A stretch of 41,681 bases of DNA from Chloroflexota bacterium (lineage in GTDB: Bacteria > Chloroflexota > Dormibacteria > Dormibacterales > Dormibacteraceae), in NCBI GenBank assembly GCA_005880945.1, contig VBIU01000055.1, positions 1-41,681 on the forward strand, given 5' to 3'. Shown here piece by piece: positions 30,438 to 36,316 of the stretch; position 1 is the first letter of the stretch, and each line of letters starts with the position of its first letter. The translations under genes were made by a program, and so were the position numbers. Below the pieces are notes generated by a model. It had not been told where the DNA came from. It did no database searches and worked only from the letters and a program-made list of their open reading frames with translations.

Positions 30438-30654
30438 CGAGTACCACAAGTAGGATCAGGCCGATGCCGCCAAGCATCAGCACGCCTGAGCAGCCTGCCT
30501 GCACGACCGTGTAAACGATGCCGCCCGTGGCGCCGTAGGTGACCGCGATCTCGGCTCTCCGGCGCCGGGTCCTGATCGCGGCCGCGATGCCGCCGGCGCC
30601 GAGCAGCAAGGCGAGGAGCCCAAGCCCGATGCCAGCCGCTTCCTGGCCGCTCAT
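30430..30654 (-). CDS. Small two-TM membrane protein
   Basis: 74 aa, no family recognised. TM1 is about 7-26 (GIGLGLLALLLGAGGIAAAI), then a basic loop (RTRRRRAEIAVTYG), and TM2 about 50-72 (GCSGVLMLGGIGLILLVVLA). The N-terminus is likely outside and the RTRRRR loop inside. The stop overlaps the FAD oxidase gene by 8 nt; the start is 36 nt from the divergent SDR-type gene. Confidence 0.62.
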   Translation of the reverse strand: MSGQEAAGIGLGLLALLLGAGGIAAAIRTRRRRAEIAVTYGATGGIVYTVVQAGCSGVLMLGGIGLILLVVLAK

Positions 30655-30676
30655 CAGGCCCCAGTATGCCCTCGGT

Positions 30677-30682
30677 TACGAT
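30677..30682 (+). promoter_or_regulatory. -10 element TACGAT of the NDUFA9-like gene
   Basis: TANNNT hexamer ending 8 nt before the GTG at 30691. Confidence 0.45.
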
Positions 30683-30690
30683 TCTGACCC

Positions 30691-31599
30691 GTGGCCAGGA
30701 TTCTGCTGTTGGGTTCGACCGGCTTCTTCGGCCGTGGCGTCGCGCACAAGCTGATCGACGGCGGCCACCAGCTGCGCGTGCTCGTCCGCGATCCGATGAA
30801 GGCCGCGGCCTTCAAGGTTCGCGGGGCCCAGGTCGTCGTTGGGGACGCCCTCAATCCCACCTCGGTCACGCAGGCGGCCCAGGGAGTCGAGCACCTGATC
30901 AGCCTGGTCGCGGTCCGCCGCAACCATCCGCAGTCCTTCCTTGAGGTCAACGTCGACGGGCCTCGCATCATGGCCGAGGCGGCGAAGGCGGCGGGCGTCC
31001 GATCGGTCGTGCTCGTCAGCGCGATCGGAGCCCGCCTCGACCCTCATTTCAAGTACCTCACCTCGCGCTGGATGGGCGAGCAGGAGCTGGCGAAGACCGG
31101 GGTGGCCGGCACCATCCTCCGTTTCTCGGCGGTGCTGGCGGAGGAGGGCGGCTTCGTCGCCGAGTTCGAGCGCATGGCGAATTTCGGCCCCGTCATGATC
31201 ATTCCCGGCAGCGGACAGGCCCACTTCCAACCGATCCTGCGAGAGGACGCGGCCCGCTGCGTGGTCGAGACCATCGCCAAGCCGGAGCTGAACGGCCGGA
31301 TCGTCGAGCTGGGCGGCCCTGAGGTGGTGACCTTCGAAAACATGGTGGATTGGTTCATCCAGGCCCGCGGGATCAAGAAGCCGAAGCTGAAGCTGCCGAC
31401 GGCGGTGCTGATCCCTGGCGCGATGGCCATGGAGGCGATGCTCACCGACCCCATCGCCACGCCCGACGAGATCAACACCCTTCAGCTCGACAACATCGCC
31501 GACGGCATCGACTCGGTCAGCGCGCATTTCGGCTGGCGCCCCACGCGGCCGAGCACATGGGCTCAGGAGAACTGGAAGAAGAAAGCGCGCGGGCGCTGA
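30691..31599 (+). CDS. NAD(P)-binding atypical SDR (NDUFA9/NmrA-like)
   Basis: 302 aa from GTG 30691. ILLLGSTGFFGRGVAHKL is the NAD(P) motif GxxGxxG; VVVGDALNPTSV follows. SAIGA (Ser of the SDR triad) is present, and the FKYLTSRWMGEQEL segment is the usual position of the YxxxK, giving Y-L-T-S-R, so Lys is Arg. LRFSAVLAEEGGF and the C-terminal VEVTFENMVDWF-like part resemble the complex I subunit NDUFA9 group and plant chloroplast homologues, which bind cofactor without clear catalysis. It overlaps thpR by 43 nt. Confidence 0.8.
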   Translation: MARILLLGSTGFFGRGVAHKLIDGGHQLRVLVRDPMKAAAFKVRGAQVVVGDALNPTSVTQAAQGVEHLISLVAVRRNHPQSFLEVNVDGPRIMAEAAKAAGVRSVVLVSAIGARLDPHFKYLTSRWMGEQELAKTGVAGTILRFSAVLAEEGGFVAEFERMANFGPVMIIPGSGQAHFQPILREDAARCVVETIAKPELNGRIVELGGPEVVTFENMVDWFIQARGIKKPKLKLPTAVLIPGAMAMEAMLTDPIATPDEINTLQLDNIADGIDSVSAHFGWRPTRPSTWAQENWKKKARGR

Positions 31600-32141
31600 G
31601 GGTCCGCGCCTTCTTCGGGCTGCCGGTTCCGGAGCCTCAGCGAGAGGTGTTGGGACGCTTCATCGCCGCTTGCGCGCGCATCGCGCCGCAGTTCCGGTGG
31701 ACGCCGCCTGAGAACCTCCACCTCACTGTTCGGTTTGTCGGCAACGTCGATCTCTCGATCGTCGAAGCTGTCGCGGACGCGCTGGCGGAGCAATCCCCGC
31801 CAGGTTTCGAGCTCGGTTTGGGCGCACCGGGCACGTTTGGGCGCGGGCGCGCGGTGCGAGTGGTGTGGCTTGGCCTTAGGGCCGGGCAGGCGGAGGCCGC
31901 CTACCTGGCGGCGCAGGTCGAAGCGGAGTGCGCGCGCGCCGGTCTAGCCGCTGAGGAGCGCCAGTTCCAGCCCCATCTGACGCTCGCCCGAGCACGGTCT
32001 CGGAATGGAGCCGCCCTTCCTGAGATGCCGCTTGCCCCTGGGCTGGAACCATGGCGCGCACGTGAGGTGATCCTGTACTCGAGCCGTCTCTCGAGAACCG
32101 GCGCGGTCTACGAAGCCCTCAGGTCCCTACCCCTCGCGTAG
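31557..32141 (+). CDS. thpR: RNA 2',3'-cyclic phosphodiesterase (2H phosphoesterase, ThpR/LigT)
   Basis: 194 aa. Two H-x-T/S-x motifs are in place: ENLHLTVRFVG at about 63 and FQPHLTLARAR at about 143, the catalytic pair of 2H phosphoesterases. The opening VRAFFGLPVPEPQREVL is the family N-terminus (RaFiAl.lp). The enzyme opens 2',3'-cyclic phosphate ends of tRNA halves in vitro. The ATG at 31557 lies 43 nt inside the preceding gene; homology starts about 16 codons later, where no ATG or GTG exists, so the overlap is real or a CTG start at about 31596 is used. Its stop overlaps the convergent HbpS-like gene by 15 nt. Confidence 0.85.
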   Translation: MGSGELEEESARALRVRAFFGLPVPEPQREVLGRFIAACARIAPQFRWTPPENLHLTVRFVGNVDLSIVEAVADALAEQSPPGFELGLGAPGTFGRGRAVRVVWLGLRAGQAEAAYLAAQVEAECARAGLAAEERQFQPHLTLARARSRNGAALPEMPLAPGLEPWRAREVILYSSRLSRTGAVYEALRSLPLA

Positions 32142-32531
32142 CCCGGCTTCGGCGCAATCGAGGTCCTGTTCGGGGCGGGCGCCGCTCACGCCGACAGCAC
32201 CGACCACCTGGCCGTCTACCTTCTTGATGAGCAGCGAGCCGGGGCCTGGGATGAGAGGTACGCGGACCAGGCGGTCGACAGCGCTGAAGAAGGCCGGCCT
32301 GTCCTGCGCCATCTGACCGAGCGCGCCTCCGTCGCGCAGCAACATCGCCGCCCCCACCGCCTTGGCCTCGGCCAGCTGCGGCGAGATCGGCGTCGCGCCG
32401 TCCATGCGGCCCAGGGCGATGAGCAGGCCGCCTTCGTCGACGACGGCCACCGCGACCTTCAGTCCAAGCTGCTTGGCTTTGGCGTGGGCCTTGTCGATCA
32501 CCTTGCTGGCCTCGGCAAGCGTCAAGGGCAT
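32127..32531 (-). CDS. GlcG/HbpS-like (DUF336) protein
   Basis: 134 aa. LTLAEASKVIDKAHAKAKQLGLKVAVAVVDEGGLLIALGRMDGA is the standard opening, with KAVGAAMLLRDG, GPGSLLIKKVDGQVVGAVGVSG and a C-terminal EQDLDCAEAGL. The fold is PAS-like and octameric; HbpS binds heme, and GlcG sits in glycolate operons. The residues (S/A)(F)..P...LGPGS are not all kept, so heme binding is uncertain. An imperfect -10 (TAGAGA) ends 9 nt before the ATG. The 5' side faces the structured repeat copy B. Confidence 0.83.
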   Translation of the reverse strand: MPLTLAEASKVIDKAHAKAKQLGLKVAVAVVDEGGLLIALGRMDGATPISPQLAEAKAVGAAMLLRDGGALGQMAQDRPAFFSAVDRLVRVPLIPGPGSLLIKKVDGQVVGAVGVSGARPEQDLDCAEAGLREG

Positions 32532-32538
32532 AGGCTCT
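32527..32538 (+). repeat. 12-bp direct repeat, left copy (GGCATAGGCTCT)
   Basis: Identical to 32735-32746. The pair brackets structured element copy B. The left copy covers the start codon of the HbpS-like gene. Confidence 0.6.
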
Positions 32539-32549
32539 AGTCTCTAAAT

Positions 32550-32705
32550 ATGAGGGAAAACCCGGATGGTTTTCCCTCATCGCCGGGCGCTTCGCGCGCG
32601 GCTCTCTCTTTCCGGTACATCGATGGGACTATTTTGAGTAGCTTCTCCTCACCACGTTGCGTGGCTGCAAGGGACGATTCGGTGACGGCCGGAGTAAATC
32701 CGGCC
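32550..32705 (+). repeat. Hairpin-rich intergenic element, copy B
   Basis: Shares with copy A (14149-14357): a perfect 13-bp stem with loop CGGAT (32550-32562 with 32568-32580), the identical 21-nt block (32581-32601), the 25-nt block (32604-32628, 24/25) and a final stem GGCCGGA-GTAAA-TCCGGCC (32687-32705). A further small stem CCACG-TTG-CGTGG lies at 32652-32664. It lacks the 50-nt insertion of copy A. It ends 33 nt before the -10 of the SDR gene at 32755, similar to the 39-nt spacing in copy A. Confidence 0.7.
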
Positions 32706-32734
32706 TACCAGCCACGCATGGCCTTAACGGTGAA

Positions 32735-32746
32735 GGCATAGGCTCT
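32735..32746 (+). repeat. 12-bp direct repeat, right copy, containing the -10 TAGGCT
   Basis: GGCATAGGCTCT; TAGGCT (32739-32744) ends 10 nt before ATG 32755 and is the likely -10 of the SDR gene. Confidence 0.6.
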
Positions 32747-32754
32747 GATTTCGT

Positions 32755-33519
32755 ATGGACATAAGAGGGAAGGTCGCCATCGTCACCGGCGGCGGAACCG
32801 GCATCGGCCGCGCCGTTTGTCTGCGGCTTGCCAACGCCGGAGCGAAAGCCGTGGTGGTCAACTACTCGCGCTCCGAGGCCGACGCGCGCGCGACCACAGA
32901 CGAGCTCGGAGCCTTGGGCTCAGAGGCGGTGGTTCACCAGGCCGACGTCTCCGATGAGACGGCGGTGAAGGCGATGATCGAAGCCACCACTGGTCGCTAC
33001 GGGCGTTTGGACGTGCTCATCAACAACGCCGGCACGACGCACTTCGTCGCCCATCCCGACCTGGACGGGCTGACCGAAGAGGTGTGGAACGAGATCCTGG
33101 GCGTGAACCTGAAGGGCACCTTCTACTGCTGCCGCGCGTCGGCGCCGGAGCTCCGCAAAACGAAAGGTGTGATCGTCAACGTCGCATCGATCGCAGCCCA
33201 TCGCGGGACGGGGTCATCAATCGCGTACGCAGTCTCCAAGGCGGGAGTCGTCCAGCTCACGCGCGCGCTTGCCATCGCGCTCGCGCCCGACGTCCGAGTC
33301 AACTCGGTCTCGCCCGGGCTAGTCTCGACTCGGTGGTTTCGTCAACGCTTCGGCGATGAAGCCGCGCAAGCGCAAGAGGCGGCATTCGCATCGACGACGC
33401 CGCTCGGCGCCATCGCAAACGCCGACCATGTCGCGCAGGCCGTGATGGCCTTCGTCGAGAACGACGTCGTCACCGGCCAGGACCTCGTCGTCGACGGTGG
33501 GAAGAGCATCGCCTACTGA
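32755..33519 (+). CDS. Short-chain dehydrogenase/reductase (FabG-like)
   Basis: 254 aa. TGGGTGIGRAVC (12-19) binds NAD(P), LINNAGTT (about 86), catalytic S in NVASIAA (about 143), YAVSK (about 156-160) and C-terminal GQDLVVDGGKS. A classical tetrameric SDR; beta-ketoacyl reductase or alcohol/sugar dehydrogenase cannot be told apart. Monocistronic, with a promoter in the right direct repeat; followed by a 208-bp gap. Confidence 0.88.
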   Translation: MDIRGKVAIVTGGGTGIGRAVCLRLANAGAKAVVVNYSRSEADARATTDELGALGSEAVVHQADVSDETAVKAMIEATTGRYGRLDVLINNAGTTHFVAHPDLDGLTEEVWNEILGVNLKGTFYCCRASAPELRKTKGVIVNVASIAAHRGTGSSIAYAVSKAGVVQLTRALAIALAPDVRVNSVSPGLVSTRWFRQRFGDEAAQAQEAAFASTTPLGAIANADHVAQAVMAFVENDVVTGQDLVVDGGKSIAY

Positions 33520-33713
33520 GCCTCGGATGGCTACCGTTGGTGGGTTGGCGGCGAACTGACTTTCGGTGTTGCGTCGCAGAGCGAGCCACTCTATGTTTGC
33601 TACGGCCCCGAGGGACACGTTCGAGAGAGCCGGAACAGGCCGCAAGGCAGGTACCAGCGCTCAAGAGGCGATCCGTCGGGGTCATTCTTTTTGTTAAGGG
33701 CCGCGCATGCCGT
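33520..33713. other. Intergenic stretch with no assigned function
   Basis: About 190 bp after the SDR stop. I see no ORF with protein character and no known riboswitch. It contains TTGTTA (33692-33697), a fair -35 for the TAGGCT hexamer at 33714 (spacer about 17). Confidence 0.4.
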
Positions 33714-33719
33714 TAGGCT
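33714..33719 (+). promoter_or_regulatory. -10 element TAGGCT of the glycosyltransferase gene
   Basis: Ends 8 nt before ATG 33728; -35-like TTGTTA about 17 nt upstream. It lies after the ATG at 33707, which is therefore excluded. Confidence 0.55.
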
Positions 33720-33727
33720 CTAGCGCA

Positions 33728-34924
33728 ATGTCCGTCGCGCAGCGCCCCACGAAGCGAGCCGAGTCGGCCCCTTCGACCGCTGTCGAGGTGTCGATAGTGA
33801 TGCCCTGCCTCAATGAGGCGGAGACCCTCGCAAAGTGCATCGGTCACGCAAGAAACGCGATAGCGAAGCTCGGTCTGGCGGCGGAGATCATCGTCGCCGA
33901 CAACGGCAGCACCGACGGCTCGCAGCTGGTCGCCGAGGAGCTGGGCGTCAGAGTCGTGGAGGTGGCGAGGAAGGGCTACGGCAGCGCCCTGATCGGGGGC
34001 ATCGACGCCGCGCGGGGACGCTTCGTCGTCATGGGCGACGCCGACGACAGCTACGACTTCGAGGCGATCGGACCTTTGATCGAACGGCTGCGCGACGGCT
34101 ACGACCTCGTGGTGGGCAACCGCTTCATGGGTGGCATCGAGCCGGGCGCGATGCCCTGGTCGCACCGCTGGGTCGGGAACCCGGTGCTGACTCTGATCAG
34201 CCGCGTTTTCTTCCACGCGCCCATCGGCGATACGCACTGCGGGTTGCGCGCCTTCAAGAAGGACGCCTACGAGAAGATGCACTTGCGCGCCACGGGCATG
34301 GAGTTCGCGAGCGAGATGGTGATCAAGGCCGCGCTGAAGGGCATGCGCATCACAGAGGTCGCCGTCGTCCTTCGACGTGATGGGCGATCGCACCCGCCTC
34401 ACCTGCGGACGTGGCGCGACGGTTGGCGCCACCTGCGCTTCATGCTCCTGTTCAGCCCGCGATGGCTCTTCCTCTACCCGGGCTTCGCCCTGTTCGCAAT
34501 CGGCGTCGTGCTCTCGGCTCTCCTGATCCCTGGGCCGCTGCGTGTGGCCGGTGTGCGGTTGGACATCCACACGCTGCTGGTGGCCGGCTTCCTCGCCTTG
34601 CTTGGATACCAGCTGGTGCTGTTCGCGGTGTTCACGAAAATCTTCGCCATCCGGGCGGGCTTCCATCCTCCGCACCCGGTGCTCCAGAGAATCTTTCGTT
34701 ACGTGACGCTTGAGGTCGGCGTGGCAGCCGGCGCCTTGATGGTGCTCGTCGGCCTGGTCGCTCTCATCCTGGCGGTGGCGAGCTGGGGCGCGGTGGGCTT
34801 CGGCAACCTCGATCCCTCGCTGACGATGCGCGAGGTCATCCCGGCGGTGGTGCTGTTGGCTCTCGGTACGCAAACCGTGTTCGCGAGCTTCTTCATCAGC
34901 ATCCTGTCCATCGACACCGACTGA
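33728..34924 (+). CDS. Polyprenol-phosphate-type family 2 glycosyltransferase with C-terminal membrane segments
   Basis: 398 aa from ATG 33728. The GT-A domain (about 20-250) shows SIVMPCLNEAETL, IIVADNGSTDGS, ARKGYGSALIGGIDAARG and the metal motif GDADDSYDF; HCGLRAFKKDAY and EFASEMVIKAAL follow. From about 245 there are four hydrophobic segments (LFLYPGFALFAIGVVLSALL, LLVAGFLALLGYQLVLFAV and others). This is the plan of dolichol-phosphate mannose synthase-like or GtrB-like enzymes that load a sugar on polyprenyl phosphate at the inner face. A GT-C type acceptor enzyme may be one of the membrane proteins at 39795-41681. Confidence 0.87.
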   Translation: MSVAQRPTKRAESAPSTAVEVSIVMPCLNEAETLAKCIGHARNAIAKLGLAAEIIVADNGSTDGSQLVAEELGVRVVEVARKGYGSALIGGIDAARGRFVVMGDADDSYDFEAIGPLIERLRDGYDLVVGNRFMGGIEPGAMPWSHRWVGNPVLTLISRVFFHAPIGDTHCGLRAFKKDAYEKMHLRATGMEFASEMVIKAALKGMRITEVAVVLRRDGRSHPPHLRTWRDGWRHLRFMLLFSPRWLFLYPGFALFAIGVVLSALLIPGPLRVAGVRLDIHTLLVAGFLALLGYQLVLFAVFTKIFAIRAGFHPPHPVLQRIFRYVTLEVGVAAGALMVLVGLVALILAVASWGAVGFGNLDPSLTMREVIPAVVLLALGTQTVFASFFISILSIDTD

Positions 34925-34929
34925 ACGCT

Positions 34930-34952
34930 CCCTCTCTCCATCGGGGAGAGGG
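34930..34952. terminator. Bidirectional hairpin between convergent genes
   Basis: CCCTCTC (34930-34936) pairs with GAGAGGG (34946-34952), extended to 10 bp with loop ATC. No T-run. It lies 6 bp after the glycosyltransferase stop and 32 bp before the E2 stop. The sequence belongs to a purine/pyrimidine-rich repeat type (CTCTCC...GGAGAGG) known from many GC-rich genomes. Confidence 0.5.
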
Positions 34953-34983
34953 TTGGGGAGAGGGGCGTTAGCTGGGAGGTCCC

Positions 34984-36312
34984 TTAATAGACCGGCGAGT
35001 CCACCGTCACCGCCTCGAGCCATTTGCGACACGACGTCAGGAAGCGCGCCGCCATCAAGCCGTCGAGCACGCGGTGGTCGAAGGAGAAGCAGAGGTACAT
35101 CATCGGTTTGATTCCGATCATGCCGCTCACGGCCACGGGCCGGTCGACGATCGCCTCCATGGTCAGGATGCCGGCCTGGCCCGGGTTGATGACCGAATAG
35201 CTGAAGAGAGTCCCGAACGTCCCGGAGTTGTTGACGGTGAACGTCGCACCCGCGAGATCGTCGGCCTTCAGCTGCTTGTTGCGGGCGCGCGTCGCGATGT
35301 CGTTGACCGCGCGCGCCAACCCCGCGATCGACAACCCGTCTGCGCGGCGGACGACCGGCACGACCAGCGTGTCCTCCAGGCCGACCGAAACGCCGAGGTT
35401 GATGTCCCGATGGACGATGAGCTCGGTTTCGTTGAAGGTCGAGTTCACCTCGGGATGCTCGCGCAGCGCGGACACCGTCGCGGCCATGACGTACGGGAGG
35501 TAGGTCAGCGAGAACCCCTCCTGCTTCTGGAATCCCGCCTTGTTCGCGGCGCGATTGGCGACGACGCCTGACATGTCCGCCTCCTGGGTCTGCCACGCAT
35601 GCGGGATCGTGGTCTTGGAGCGGGTCATGTTCTCGGCGATGAGGCGGCGCACTCGCGTCAGCTGGACGACCTGGTCTCCCTCGCCCGGCGCGGCGGCTGC
35701 CGGCTTCGGAGACGGGGGCGCGGCCTTGGCCGAGGCGGCGAAGTCCTGGACGTCCTTCTTGGTGACGCGCCCGCCAAAGCCGGTGCCTTCGACCCTGGAC
35801 AGGTCGACGTTCAGCTCGGAGGCGACCATCTGCACGGCGGGCGAGTAGCGGTGCTCGCCGGACGGCAGCTCTCCCGACGTACGCCCTTCTCCCTTTGGGG
35901 ACGAGGGGGCTTCGGCGGGAGCCGCCTCGGTGGGCTCGGTCTTCCTGGTCTCAACGCCCCCTCCGGCGCTGCGCGCCACCTCCCCACGGGGTGGGGAGGA
36001 CGGTTCTGCGCCCCCTCCGGCGCTGCGCGCCACCTCCCCACGGGGTGGGGCGGACGCCTCGCCATCTCCGCCGACCTCGACTACCGCGATCTCGGCGCCC
36101 GCCTGCACCGTCTGACCTTCCTTGGCCAGGATCTCGCGCAACACTCCTGTCACCGGGGCGGGCACCTCCGCGCTGACCTTGTCGGTGTCGACCTCGAGCA
36201 TGGGCTCGAACTCGACCACCTTGTCACCCGGCTGGACGAGCCACTTGGAGATGGTCCCCTCATGAACCGACTCCCCCAGCTGCGGCATCACAACGCGGGT
36301 GGTCTTGGCCAT
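34984..36312 (-). CDS. Dihydrolipoamide acyltransferase, E2 of a 2-oxoacid dehydrogenase complex
   Basis: 442 aa from ATG 36312. Lipoyl domain 4-80 with lipoyl-Lys45 in DTDKVSAEV; linker about 85-160; peripheral subunit-binding domain about 165-205 (YSPAVQMVASELNVDLSRVEGTGFGGRVTKKDV); catalytic domain to the end with FDHRVLDG (His and Asp of HxxxDG). The linker contains two tandem copies of PPRGEVARSAGGG coded by a palindromic DNA repeat. Neighbours (fused E1, lpd) and an LTRVRRLIAENM region indicate a branched-chain 2-oxoacid E2 rather than a pyruvate E2. It transfers the acyl group from E1 to CoA. The start is 4 nt after the E1 stop. Confidence 0.9.
   Translation of the reverse strand: MAKTTRVVMPQLGESVHEGTISKWLVQPGDKVVEFEPMLEVDTDKVSAEVPAPVTGVLREILAKEGQTVQAGAEIAVVEVGGDGEASAPPRGEVARSAGGGAEPSSPPRGEVARSAGGGVETRKTEPTEAAPAEAPSSPKGEGRTSGELPSGEHRYSPAVQMVASELNVDLSRVEGTGFGGRVTKKDVQDFAASAKAAPPSPKPAAAAPGEGDQVVQLTRVRRLIAENMTRSKTTIPHAWQTQEADMSGVVANRAANKAGFQKQEGFSLTYLPYVMAATVSALREHPEVNSTFNETELIVHRDINLGVSVGLEDTLVVPVVRRADGLSIAGLARAVNDIATRARNKQLKADDLAGATFTVNNSGTFGTLFSYSVINPGQAGILTMEAIVDRPVAVSGMIGIKPMMYLCFSFDHRVLDGLMAARFLTSCRKWLEAVTVDSPVY
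35958..36000 (-). repeat. Protein-coding palindromic repeat, copy 2
   Basis: 43-bp unit with stem CCTCCCCA/TGGGGAGG (loop CGGGG), in frame in the E2 linker (SSPPRGEVARSAGGG). About 54 bp upstream in the gene lies copy 3. Confidence 0.75.
36012..36054 (-). repeat. Protein-coding palindromic repeat, copy 3
   Basis: Same unit as copy 2 with one change (GGGCGGA for GGGAGGA), in the same frame and the same E2 linker (SAPPRGEVARSAGGG). The two copies are separated by 11 bp, so a tandem duplication or double insertion occurred. Confidence 0.75.
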
Positions 36313-36316
36313 CGCG

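Noticed and set aside
33520-33713. Possible riboswitch (GCAAGGC, GTACC and GGGG segments recall c-di-GMP-type RNAs)
   Set aside because: Conserved tetraloop-receptor and pairing order could not be matched; the promoter at 33714 lies downstream, so it would not be in the glycosyltransferase mRNA.
33713-35596. 627-codon frame on the minus strand across the glycosyltransferase and E2 genes
   Set aside because: Antisense to one real gene and out of frame with another; low-complexity Arg/Gln/Asp composition.
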